This document shows, in pieces, positions 1 through 14,307 of a DNA stretch of 64,000 nucleotides. A program made the translations under genes and the position numbers. The number at the start of each line of letters is the position of its first letter. The first letter of the stretch is position 1. The notes under the pieces are model-generated. The model had not been told where the DNA came from and searched no databases. It worked only from the letters and a program-made list of their open reading frames with translations. Source of the stretch: Scylla paramamosain (lineage: Eukaryota > Arthropoda > Malacostraca > Decapoda > Portunidae); NCBI RefSeq assembly GCF_035594125.1, contig NW_026973735.1:258501-322500 (forward strand). The letters are read 5' to 3'.

Positions 1-763
<763 letters not shown>

Positions 764-816
<53 letters not shown>
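764..816. repeat. (TG)n microsatellite
   Basis: Uninterrupted GT dinucleotide run. Confidence 0.97.
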
Positions 817-818
<2 letters not shown>

Positions 819-1049
819 TCCTCCTGCATCAGACTTGCAATACTTTGAGATGTCTCCTCTATTCCTCTTCTTCTCATTGCTTCAATAACTGCTAAGGTTT
901 TTACAGAATCGGGGGCATTTTTGATCAGTGGAAGTCATGCATTGTGGATTCATTTATTCGACATACTACTTTGTACCTCGTATGAGTCTTCCATTACATT
1001 CACATGTCCACTAACCTCAATTCTCCCCAGTGTTTCAGTCACTCCAAAG

Positions 1050-1157
<108 letters not shown>

Positions 1158-1326
1158 TTGAGGATATTTTTCTTGCTCAGCTAAAGCCATGCATCGTGGA
1201 TTAATTTATTCGAAATATTTCACATGGATTTCGTGAGCTGCACAACGCCTCCTGAATCCTGTGTGCTGTGTTGAAATATTGCAACAGAAAACGAAGAAGA
1301 CAGTGAAATGGTGACTGGTGGTCTGG

Positions 1327-1354
1327 TGTGGCGACCCCTAACGGGAGTCGCAGG
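1327..1354. repeat. Short hairpin-forming motif of repeat type
   Basis: GCGACCCCTAACGGGAGTCGC can fold as GCGAC/GTCGC plus CCC/GGG with a TAAC loop and one bulged A. From memory, very similar words (GGCGACCCCTAACGGGAG) occur at the ends of dispersed repeats in fish and invertebrates. This may therefore be a repeat terminus, but I cannot name the element. Confidence 0.35.
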
Positions 1355-1551
1355 AAGGAGTGAGATCAAGCGTTGCAGTAATCCTATTAGAGAATAGTTT
1401 GTGAAATACTTGTGTAGCAGAGATAGTGAATATGTTGGTCGGTTCTTTTCAGTTCTTTTGATGTCTCTTTCCTGGTGAATCACTTGCAGCTATTCCGTAT
1501 CAATGTCTAGAAAAGAGGATTTACTCTCTGTGGTTATTTTGACTATTTTTA

Positions 1552-1553
<2 letters not shown>

Positions 1554-1632
<79 letters not shown>

Positions 1633-1752
1633 TGTGTGTAAATTATAACTGTCCACCTTTTTTTCTTGTTTCTTAATTTCCTTTCTTTTTCTTCCGTTTT
1701 CTTTTTTTCTTTTTCTTTTTTTTCTCTTCCTCCTCCTCCTCCTCCTCCTCCT
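1554..1752. repeat. (CT)n followed by pyrimidine-rich tract and (TCC)n
   Basis: Pure (CT)n from 1554 to 1629. A T/C-only style stretch follows, ending in about eight CTC triplets at 1728-1752. Confidence 0.95.
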
Positions 1753-1970
1753 GCTTCCATTCTTCCTGATATCGGGGACCGGCATTTGGGAACTATCTAA
1801 TCCCGATGTGGCGAGCAAACTATGCAAGGAAATTCATGTTCTTCCTTTTTCATGCGGACCTGTTCTGCCGCCTCTTATCTTCGTGGGGAATATTTTCTCG
1901 ACAATTCCAAGTAGAGATTCTGCGTTTGCTTGGAAAATGGGAAAGGGGAAAGTTTTTTTTTTTCTTGTGG

Positions 1971-1991
1971 TGTGTGTGTGTGTGTGTGTGC

Positions 1992-2025
<34 letters not shown>
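1971..2025. repeat. (TG)n microsatellite with CG interruption
   Basis: GT run interrupted by a CGCG step near 1991. The sequence 2026-2290 after it is unique and holds nothing recognised. Confidence 0.96.
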
Positions 2026-2026
<1 letters not shown>

Positions 2027-2293
2027 TTTATTTCCGTAACGGTTCGACAGTGAGGACGTTATAGAAATATATTTTGTACCATCCTGTGCTTTTTTTTCAC
2101 CACTCATTACCTGATATAACAACGTAACTGTAATAACACAATAACGACAATTAAAGCAGCAGTCTCTCAGCCTCTGATGATATTATGTAACGCTTTTCAT
2201 AACTGACAACGAAAGGTCGTGCTAGATTATCACAATTCATGCCATAGATATAAAAATGAGACCACTGGGGACAAGCAGATCACCGACTTTGCC

Positions 2294-2377
2294 TGTCTGT
2301 CTGCCTGTCTGTCTGTTTGTCTGTCTGTCTGTTTAACTATCTATCTGTCAATCTATTCGTTTGTCTGTGTCTCCCTG

Positions 2378-2437
<60 letters not shown>

Positions 2438-2483
2438 TCACACACCACCACTACTACCACCACCACCACCACTACCACCACCA
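2294..2483. repeat. Compound microsatellite (GTCT)n-(CT)n-(CA)n-(CAC)n
   Basis: A degenerate CTGT tetranucleotide tract passes into (CT)n at 2381-2425, then (CA)n, then CAC/TAC triplets. The following stretch, 2484-2916, is unique sequence without a recognisable gene. Confidence 0.95.
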
Positions 2484-2915
2484 AATTCTATCTACCGGAT
2501 AAGACTTCAAGTACAAACAATTGAAAAAGGAATGAAGCTAATGAACCCGAAACAAACCACCGATTTAAACATTGCAGTGAAACCAAATCCCGTGAACCGC
2601 TAAAAGCATCACTTGCCCATACAGTCTGAGTGAATTAGCCTTCCAGTCCAGCTCACAACGTAATGCTAATACGGGTGTCTGAATCGCACAAAAGGATACC
2701 GACAAAAAACTCAGACAAAAAAAAACATTCATTGATCCCTGCAAATCACACAGGCGGTCATGAGGGAAGGGAGGCGCACTGACTGATGGAAGCACTGTTG
2801 AAGAGCTTGTCTGTATTTGTGTTAGTGTGAATATCGTTGAAAGTAACTACACAGGTGAATAAAATGGCTTTGAATTGTGAGTCTTTTCTCTAAAAAACGC
2901 GTGAGAGGCGATGGG

Positions 2916-2916
<1 letters not shown>

Positions 2917-2956
<40 letters not shown>

Positions 2957-3017
2957 GGTTGGTGGGTGGGTGTGTTTGTGTGAAGAGGGGGGAAAGGTAG
3001 AGGGATGGATGGATGCA

Positions 3018-3058
<41 letters not shown>
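2917..3058. repeat. Paired (TG)n microsatellites
   Basis: Two GT runs (2917-2954 and 3020-3058) are separated by a G-rich spacer with GGTGGGTGGG and GGATGGAT words. Confidence 0.95.
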
Positions 3059-3060
<2 letters not shown>

Positions 3061-4140
3061 TAATGGTGACCTTATCACACTGCAACACCCATACACTCTC
3101 CCTAACATAATTTGCCACCACACGTTTATCTCCCCCTATTAGCGTATTGGAAAATGAAACCGTGAAATAAAGTTGGATGCAGCATATGTATAATTCCAAC
3201 TTGCCGATCTATTTTCGTATCTATAGGAAATAAAGCTGTAGAAGAAAAAAATTGCTGTGTAAAATTTCCTAAATATATACCGTAAAGGGCTTTTGTTGTT
3301 GAAAAGACATAATATTCATCCGCCGATAGGTTTTAAATTGAAGACAGCGACTAATCTCACGTCTTGGCTCATAACTCATTATCTCTCCTTCATCCTGCAG
3401 TGCCTTGGCTCAACACTTCCACCTTACATTGATGCAGGACTTAAAGCGCATTGTAATTTCAGTTTTGGAATGGAGTTCGGATGGTGGATGAAGTGCTGAA
3501 ATAGAGATCTAGGGTCTCAACTTAAAGCCGATTCTTGCTAACTGGACTTCCCAACACGTGGCTTCATTGTCACATTTAAAACTCACACAATATTAATGAA
3601 GAACACAACTACTGCTTACCACATAACATCTTTTCTCTAGATATGTTTTTCAATGTACATATGAGATCGATATTTCTGACAGCTCTCTCTCAACCAAGCC
3701 AGGCCATCTGTCATCATCACCCATCAATTTATCCAGCCATCTCTTGATACTGTATAATGTCTGTGCACTTAACTCTTTTGTACTTTTTGCTAGTTTGCTG
3801 TCATGCTTGTAATTTTTTATTCCATCCCTTTGAATATAAGCAGTAAGGCACTACCTCTGCTATTTAAGGGTGTTATAACATTTCATGTATAACGACACTG
3901 CAACACCAGTAACCATTTGCACCACACCACCAACACTACCACACCTTTGATAACACCACCACCACCACCATACCACACTTACACCACACCATTAGCGACA
4001 CACCACCACCACCACACCATTAGCGACACCCGCGGGACACATTATCGTGGCCTCAGGTGTCACGAGTCAGGGAAAGACGAAGGATAACTAAAAGAATTCT
4101 CGTCTTTTTTTTTTTTTTCTCTCTCCCTCCCAGACAAGCC
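3059..4140. other. Non-coding, nothing recognised except CAC-rich patch
   Basis: Unique, moderately AT-rich sequence. A degenerate ACC/CAC triplet patch lies at about 3900-4020, with CACCATTAGCGACAC appearing twice near 3988 and 4015. No long open frame. Confidence 0.6.
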
Positions 4141-4145
4141 GATCA

Positions 4146-4153
4146 AGATATAT
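4146..4153 (+). promoter_or_regulatory. Possible TATA box
   Basis: ATATATAG lies upstream of a CCAGTG initiator-like site near 4190 and an ATG at 4256. Spacing to the initiator is about 40 bp, a little long for a classic TATA box. The call rests only on geometry and on the splice-like signals downstream. Confidence 0.25.
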
Positions 4154-4255
4154 AGTTTGGAAGGCCGCCAGCCAGCGCCCACCAGCGGCCCCAGTGCTCC
4201 TTGTGCCTTCACTTGCGGCGTCCCCTCTCCCCTATCCTCCTCAAAGTCCTTCAGC

Positions 4256-5161
<906 letters not shown>

Positions 5162-5199
5162 ATAAAGTCAAAACATTTTCATCCATAAAAAAAAAAAAA

Positions 5200-6478
5200 A
5201 CAAGTACTTTCATATATTAAAGGAAAATACAACGATTTTCTAACATGAATGAGTTGACGTTGCTTACAAATGAATGGCCGCCATCATTAAAGAGACATTA
5301 GCAAAGATTGGTAGCAGTGAACGACCTAAATTGTTTCCGAACTGTGAAGTGAATTAAAGTTTAATAATTTTAGGAAATTACTGCTTCGATAATATGGCAG
5401 TGGGACATTTCATTTTACCCGCGCCTGGACGATTACTAAAAATGCTTCCCTTTTCTTGGTGATAGAGCGAACACATCTCTGCGTCTTTTGTATCCGTTCG
5501 CCATGGTTTGTTCTCTCATTGGAACTATTATCAGATGCCATCGATGAACCGCATTGTTTTATATATTTTTTTATTACATTAATGAAAAATTCTTGCAAAA
5601 TTATCACTACAACTATGAAAACACTCATCAAAAACACGAATAACTTTCAGTAGAGCCTGTTAAATTTCAGGGATAAAATGATGCAATGCTTGGGATAACA
5701 GTCAACTGTATCACATCTACGTATACTGCCACTTCCTCTAAGACTTAAAAACAATTCACAAGCATACATGTGCCCTGAGGAGTAGTCTAGGAAACAGGAC
5801 ACAGTGCAGCATGTAATACATTTATAGCCTTGATGCGTTGCTCCATCCTCCTCGTGTGTCATGAGGGCTAGGAGTGTGTCTTTTTGTTCTGTACTACCTC
5901 CACCATCGTTTTCCTCACGTCCTACCAAATGAGGAATAGGAAGAAAAATGGGAGGTGGTGGATGGAGCAGAATACGTAAATTTCCTTTTTCACATCTTTA
6001 TCTCCTCCTGTTCCTCCTCTAATTTCCTGTCTCGATTCGTTATCTCACTCCTTTTCTTACGTTCTTCGTGTTTTTTTTTTTTTTTTTTCTCCCTTTTCTC
6101 AACAACACCAAAGGGAACAGACCACCACACGGCTCCTCGCTACCTGGCTACCTGAGGACTCGATATCGCGGCTTTTCACTCACCTGGTGCTATTACAGTT
6201 AGGTGTTTATCCTTATAAGGCAGTGCTTGATAGACTTACATTTGCATCATTCACTAAAAATCGCCCTGAGTGCAGCTTTGACCACGTAAAGAAAAGAAAT
6301 GCTGACAGTTTTGTTTCATGTGTATACGCGCATCGTTCGCTTTCTTTGGAAATTCCTGGGTTATTAGAAGAAAACAAGCCTCAGTGGGAAAGGTATTTTA
6401 GCGTTTAGACCAGTCGTTGGTAAGGTGACAGGTTTTTACAATTTTCAATATTTACTCGTATCTCTTTGTATAGATTTT

Positions 6479-6482
<4 letters not shown>
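5200..6482. other. Non-coding, nothing recognised
   Basis: Unique sequence with a T-run at about 6070-6090. The open frames are short and show no family signature. Confidence 0.6.

Positions 6483-6547
<65 letters not shown>
6483..6547. repeat. (CT)n, left side of a bracketed retroelement fragment
   Basis: Pure (CT)n that abuts the 3' side of the minus-strand retrotransposon fragment at 6548-7037. A second (CT)n abuts its other side. Confidence 0.97.
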
Positions 6548-6548
<1 letters not shown>

Positions 6549-7037
6549 AACATTTTCAATAAATGCAGTGATATAATTAGGGAGGACATATTAGTACCTA
6601 AAGTTTACACTATCGTGTGACAAACGCTACTGTCCACATATTTGCACATACTACAGACTATACACTGCACGCTGTACACTATAAACAGCAATGTAAAGGT
6701 GGCTGCTGCTGTAGCCATCAGTGGGCGGCAACCTTTGCCTGCTGTGTGGACATTTGCCTGATGTCCACAGCAGTGGTGAAGTCATTCCACAGCCTGATCG
6801 TTGTGGCAGTGAAGGCGCGCTGGTGGGTGGTGGAGTAGGACCTTAGGACCTCCAAGAGGGAGTCGTTGCTCAGCACCGTCCTCGTGCATAGTTCAGACCT
6901 CCTCCAGGTGGCCCTCAGGTCCGTCAGGTGCGGCACGTGCTGGACCTGTGCTTTGTGTAGCACCGTCTGGGCGTCGACTCTTCTGTGGTGCTCCAAGCAG
7001 TCCAACGCTGGAGCTGCTGCGCCAGTCTTTTGTGCCT
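6548..7037 (-). mobile_element. Non-LTR retrotransposon fragment (C-terminal region), flanked by (CT)n
   Basis: The minus-strand frame around 6720-7005 carries the C-terminal pattern of a CR1/jockey-like polymerase protein: LEHHRRVDAQTVLHKAQ, QHVPHLTDLR, then TTIRLWNDF followed by QQAK. The same pattern, diverged, is present at 52878-53462 (HRR, KVHQQRVPHLQALWQ, TYVTWWNALL), so both belong to one broad group. All catalytic parts of the reverse transcriptase are missing, so this is a 5'-truncated relic. The remainder toward 6548 would be its 3' UTR. It is bounded exactly by (CT)n on both sides. Confidence 0.7.

Positions 7038-7126
<89 letters not shown>
7038..7126. repeat. (CT)n, right side of the bracketed fragment
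   Basis: Nearly pure (CT)n with one TTC slip near 7068. The following 7127-7330 is unique GC-richer sequence, possibly the original flank. Confidence 0.97.
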
Positions 7127-7129
<3 letters not shown>

Positions 7130-7334
7130 TGGTGTCAGTGGCTCCAAAGCTCTGCCCGCGAGCATAAACTGTTCTCAAAGTTGCCCGTCACTTTTCTGTC
7201 TACCAGACGCGGTCCGCCAATCGCGCCCAACAGTTACTGGTCTCAGGACGATATTGGCTTGTTTGCTGCAGGGCGGAAGTCAAATGACGACAGCTGGCTC
7301 TTTAAATTAGATATTTAGATAAATTACAATTAGA

Positions 7335-9004
<1,670 letters not shown>

Positions 9005-9524
9005 GAGGAAATGAAATGAGAAGTGCGGCAGGAGCACAGCGAGCATTGGGAAGGCGAGGGAGGCGTGAGATATAATCATGAACAGGAACAGGCGGCGTGC
9101 ATTATAGTTACACAGTCCATCGTGCAGCACAATTACGTACATGATGGCTATGAGGCACCCAGGACTCTTTACCGCCAAGTTTCTCGCAATAAAGTTTAAG
9201 GTATATTATGAGCAGTACCATTGCTCCGGGGGAAGTATCTCGCATTCTTGACTGCCCGCCGTCGCTTCCTTCCTCCGCTGGAAATTTGGAGTTTAATAGT
9301 AAGAGTTTGGCGGGCGTGCACTCCTGCCTGACTTAGTGTTTGTTCATAACGAAGTTTGACTACATGCGGTGAGATATTGGCTGGAGGCTTATATTCTTCA
9401 GCGTTTGGTCTCCCTTAGCGACTATTTCTTTTCATGGATTGTTGAAGTTTTTATTCGGGTCCACGTAGGTATTTTTCTTCCTTTTGACCCTAATTTTTTT
9501 TTATTTTTATTAAAATCATGAAGT

Positions 9525-9885
9525 CGCCCTAGAAAATCCAGTAACATTCACTAAAGCAAAGATTATCATATGGGTCTTCACAGGTGTTTTGATGCGGACA
9601 GCGTAAAATAATAAAAACATTTTTAAAAACCCCAGTAACATTCATCAAAGCAGATGTTATTATTCTGGTTTCCATGGGTGTCTTCTTGCTTACAATGCTG
9701 AATATTTGACATTCCTTGAAAGCATGGAAAGCATTTTTAAACACCCCTGTAACTTTTACTAGAGTCTGTTAACAACAGTGGAGTTTTATGCTGGTTTTGA
9801 CATTCTCTACAATCATGGAAAACGCCCTTAAAAACCCAATAACGTTTACAAGAGTATGCTAAAAAGCAGTCGAGTTAAGATCACG
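9525..9885 (-). repeat. Local array of a dispersed decapod-type repeat
   Basis: Four diverged units share a core like ATCATGGAAAACGCCC then TTAAAAACCC, A/GTAACNTTYAC and AGAGTNTGTTA. Core positions are near 9541, 9634, 9749 and 9839, about 90-115 bp apart. Single copies of the same core occur at 31985-32160 and 39370-39500, and in opposite orientation at 35268-35440. Minus is given because the reverse complement matches the CCCGTATTCT...CTCGACTAC reading of the 35.3-kb copy. Confidence 0.65.
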
Positions 9886-10038
9886 AAATGTTTTATAATG
9901 CTCAGCTTACATAAGTAATGTTTTTTAAATTGCTACTGGAAAACTGGAAATAATCAGCTTCCTATGTCCTTGTTGCCTCACATGTGCGTATATCAAGGCA
10001 ATGGAGCGTTCAGTACTATAACAATAAACCTTGAAACC

Positions 10039-10040
<2 letters not shown>

Positions 10041-10115
<75 letters not shown>
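10041..10115. repeat. (TG)n microsatellite
   Basis: Pure GT run of 75 bp. Confidence 0.97.
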
Positions 10116-10119
<4 letters not shown>

Positions 10120-10215
10120 GATGCGGCTCATGGATATCATTCAAGAGGATGTGACAACACTGCGAATTCCAGACAAACGCCGTCTTTCTACTTTACCTCT
10201 GCGTTTCCTGGTTTG

Positions 10216-10218
<3 letters not shown>

Positions 10219-10269
<51 letters not shown>
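10219..10269. repeat. (TG)n microsatellite
   Basis: Pure GT run about 100 bp after the previous one. The sequence 10270-10835 after it is unique, apart from a short TA/T patch near 10570, and holds nothing recognised. Confidence 0.97.
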
Positions 10270-10271
<2 letters not shown>

Positions 10272-10839
10272 TGGAAAAGTTATTTCTTTGGCGATATAAA
10301 ATTCCTCTTTAGACAGGACTAAAAATCACACAAGCCTATAACAGTTTGCGGCGAGAAACAGGAGGCAGCAGGAGTAATGGCGGCCATTACGTGCACTCTG
10401 CCACAGCCGCCTTACTGCTTCCTAATAAATTTCCAAGTGCTGAAATTACTGTCATATAAAGAATACAGTATTTCATCTCGCTTGTAATGAGAGTGACAAA
10501 ACATGATCAAAATTGTGAAGAAAAGTGTTCAGAAAAATGAAGGAAATTATTACCAGTCCAAGGGAATGTATATATATATATATATTTTTTTTTTTATTAA
10601 AAAGACTTAAAATGATGATCCATAATGCACAAGATTTCATTTATGCTGCAGTGAACACTCGTATACTTATCTAAAACACTTCCACTCGTGATTATGTATG
10701 TGTACCTTGTCATTTATATTGTGAACGCAGGGTCACCTGAGCGGCCGAGTGATGGTCTCTTATAACAGAAACAAACCTATCGTGTCCACTGCCTCGTTCA
10801 AAAAGATATCTTATTTTTGTGTGTCATGGAGTCTGGCTA

Positions 10840-11035
10840 AGGCTACACAAATGAGATGACACACCGCTCAATATGTAGCTCCCATAAGCTGGCCAGTTTA
10901 GTTTCGGAGAGCTATTGGTACTACTCTTGTGAAACAGTTTGAGTCGTAGGAAGAAGAAAAACAGAAGCAGCTGAGATTTCCAGAGTTTATCAGTAAAACA
11001 TATGAGAGAGCGAAGATAGCGAAGATACATGCATA
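10840..11035 (-). mobile_element. Degraded 3' end of a jockey-related retrotransposon
   Basis: The minus-strand reading contains ICFTDKLWKSQLLL followed by a serine/phenylalanine stretch and LKLFHK. This matches in order the [14 protein letters not shown] and LNSFKR C-terminal block of the intact element at 57-60 kb. Identity is low and the following UTR differs, so this is a different, older family or a very diverged copy. Confidence 0.42.
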
Positions 11036-11130
11036 AGTAAACTGGACATACTATGACCAAATATAAGTCTTATTGCATCGAGGCGTGGGAAATGGGAAGC
11101 ATCCATTTACTTAATTCAGGAAAGTTGTAA

Positions 11131-11424
11131 CCAGGGTAATAATGGTAGAAGATATGCAAAGGTGTAACCAGGGAAATAATGGTAGAAGATATGCAAAGGT
11201 GTAACCAGGGAAATAATGGTAGAAGATATGCAAAGGTGTAACCAGGGAAATAATGGTAGAAGATATGCAAAGGTGTAACCAGGGAAATAATGGTAGAAGA
11301 TATGCAAAGGTGTAACCAGGGAAATAATGGTAGAAGATATGCAAAGGTGTAACCAGGGAAATAATGGTAGAAGATATGCAAAGGTGTAACCAGGGAAATA
11401 ATGGTAGAAGACATGCAAAGGTGG
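11131..11424. repeat. 37-bp minisatellite, 8 copies
   Basis: Eight head-to-tail copies of a 37-bp unit beginning CCAGGGAAATAATGGTAGAA start at 11131, 11168, 11205, 11242, 11279, 11316, 11353 and 11390. The first unit has one change (GGGTAAT) and the last has ACATGC for ATATGC. The middle six are identical, so the array was homogenised or expanded recently. The unit has no stop in any minus-strand frame, so three overlapping pseudo-proteins of 37-residue period appear; they are not genes. Confidence 0.98.
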
Positions 11425-11687
11425 GCCACAAATTGTCTATCTTTAAAACTTCAATTAAACACAAACCTTACAAGTAATGATGGATATAACGTTACAAAAA
11501 ACTCACAAATTTAGCCATCAGTTAATTTTTCAGGTGAAGTAGATTTTAGTGAATTACCTTTCGAGGAAACTAATTATCTTGAACTTTAGATTTATGAAAG
11601 AAAATTAACTTTCTGGAAGTTCCTCATGCCGACTCAAAATAATTAATAAAAACACCGGACTCTCCTTCAGTTGTTTATTGTCTTTCT

Positions 11688-11791
<104 letters not shown>

Positions 11792-11831
11792 TAACCTGGA
11801 TCTCTTCTGGCGTTTAAATTGAGTACGGAAA

Positions 11832-11946
<115 letters not shown>

Positions 11947-12411
11947 TTTTTTTCTCTCGTATTAAATGGAATGATTAACAGAGCCACAAATACTTCTCTG
12001 TAGACAATATAGAAACTGACATGGAACAGACAAATCAAATGCTTCACTACAACCAAATCAAGCAAATTATTTTCATTTGATCCCACTATGGAATAAAAAA
12101 CCCGAATGCATCATAACATGACTGGATAATATCGGTGTTGTTGTAATGTAATGCAGTGTATTCATTGACGTGGTTGTGGAATGCAATATATATCCAAATG
12201 ATGCCATCCAGTGTCGTGCAATGAATTCCGTCACAAGTCAAGGCGTCCGTGACTTATTGGAAGCGTGCACACCGCCACACAGTGACGCAGCGGGGCGGGA
12301 GTGTGGCCTCGCCTGTGCTGCTGCTCACACGTGCGAGTATGATACGTACTGGACTGTATGTAGGCCGTTGAGTCCCATGGATTGGATTTTTATGGAAATG
12401 GTGTAATTTCT

Positions 12412-12415
<4 letters not shown>

Positions 12416-12481
<66 letters not shown>
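12416..12481. repeat. (CT)n microsatellite
   Basis: Pure dinucleotide run. Confidence 0.97.
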
Positions 12482-12485
<4 letters not shown>

Positions 12486-12548
12486 ATTGCTTTGTACAAA
12501 GGCGCTAAAAACGAGAAAAATACATATCAAGAAAGTATTGCTGCATGT

Positions 12549-12598
12549 TCTCCTCCTCCTCCTCCTCCTCCTCCTCCTCCTCCTCCTCCTCCTCCTCC
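12549..12598. repeat. (TCC)n triplet repeat
   Basis: About 16 perfect CTC triplets. The downstream 12599-13081 is GC-rich then AT-rich unique sequence with no supported gene. Confidence 0.97.
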
Positions 12599-13078
12599 CT
12601 GGAAGAAGGACGAGGGGCCGGCGCCAAGTACAGCTCGCCTCGCATACTCGTCTTTCCCTTGGCGAGATGGAAGAGACAGGGATGGGCTGAGCTGGACGAG
12701 GTGGGGCCTTCACATGGAGGATCGAGCAGGGGCTGGGCAGGACACGAGGAGCGGACTGAGTGGAAAGTTTGTTGTCTGTTGGTGAGGTGGGCCAGTGTGT
12801 TATAACGATGGTGCGGCGGAGAGGAGGGAGAAAAGGAAGGGAAGAAGAGGGAAGAGTATCTACAGGTCTAAGGAGAAGATCAGATAATAATTTTGTGCTT
12901 AAAATATAGGAGAAAACTTGAATTTTATTTTATATTCTCCACGATCATATTTAACACTTTTTCAGATAGTTTTTTTTTTTTTTTTTCATTATCACCTTGA
13001 TTTTTTTTGCCACTTATGTTTTTTGCATTACACTTTCTTAAAAATGGTAATGTTGCCTAGAAAAAAATCAACTTACTT

Positions 13079-13081
<3 letters not shown>

Positions 13082-13167
<86 letters not shown>
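13082..13167. repeat. (CT)n microsatellite
   Basis: Pure run preceded by eight cytosines. Confidence 0.97.
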
Positions 13168-13173
<6 letters not shown>

Positions 13174-14222
13174 GTGATTTCATGCTAATAAATTTTCCAG
13201 TGTTCTGAATATTAACAAGAGAAGACTATATTGCCGAAGTTTCGATGCCTTATTCTCTTTCCCGCTTCTTGTACTGCATGACAACATTTACTGATTATCA
13301 AATACGTAAGCTTTCGTTATAAACTCGCGTAGTCAAGAGGCATGTGTAGGAAGGCGCACCAGGCGGATACTTACGTATATTACCTCCAACATCGTGTTCT
13401 AGCAGGAGTTTGGGTCAGGGAAGGCCGCCTCCCCTTCCTGCCGGCACTGACGAAGGAATCTCCATTAGAGGACCGAAAGCAAGGCATTACATTATATGTT
13501 GTGAGGGGTTATTCCGCCATGAGTGCTTCATTACTCTGCCGCAACGCTTAATCACTCTTGTAAACAAACTACAAGTAATTCTTCGTTTGTTTTCTGATTT
13601 TTTGGTGAATAGATTTAACTTTGTTGCAGGCATTTGTCTGTTTGCATTTGTCATGTCCAAGGTGTGACTGGTTTATTCTTGGTGTTCATGAACGTTTCGG
13701 GCTCTAATCTCGGCTTTTTTTTTTTTTTACTGGCTTTAGTGAGAGTTATGGTGGTTGTCCAGGTTGTTTCATTATTAATTAGTAGGTTAGCGAGATTTCT
13801 ACTACACTATCAGTAGGAAAACATACATGAGAACCCGATTAATCATGACAGGCCATCTAAAATAGTCTTGGGAGCTGACCACGTTTAATAATCATGTTTT
13901 CTGCGTTTAGTATAAAAATTAAAGAAATTAAATCCTTATCGTCTTGTTTCCCCAAAAAATGTAAAATGACTTTACAGTATTGTTTAACGTGTTGGAAAGC
14001 AAGGCATTCTGAGGAGTTAATTTTGTACAAGGCCTCCACTATTCCTCTGCAATAAGACTTTGTTCATCTGTGATTTGTGATGATGTACCGTTGTAGTACA
14101 CCAGAAACAGAAATGGTACTTTTCACAGTAATAATTACCTTAATATCATTATCATAACTGTAAAAACAATAAGAACAGTATTAATTCATTAGCAATAATA
14201 ATGAGATTGATATTGATAGTAA
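13168..14222. other. Non-coding, nothing recognised
   Basis: Unique sequence. A 69-residue frame at 13342-13551 has no family signature and no splice context that I can defend. Confidence 0.55.
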
Positions 14223-14245
14223 TGATAATAATAATAATATTGATA

Positions 14246-14304
<59 letters not shown>
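14223..14304. repeat. (AAT)n triplet repeat
   Basis: About 25 AAT triplets ending in three CAA triplets. Confidence 0.97.

Positions 14305-14307
<3 letters not shown>

Noticed and set aside
1771..1790. TCGGGGACCGGCATTT near 1771 resembling the jockey 3' UTR word at 187
   Set aside because: Only about 15 bases match and the surroundings do not; too short to call a fragment.
11131..11424. CRISPR-like appearance of regular 37-bp units
   Set aside because: There are no spacers; the units are contiguous and the genome is animal.
11070..11464. Three overlapping 100-119 codon frames with a 37-residue repeat (LVTPLHIFYHYFPGYTFAY...)
   Set aside because: Explained entirely by the 37-bp tandem repeat, whose unit lacks stops in all three minus-strand frames.
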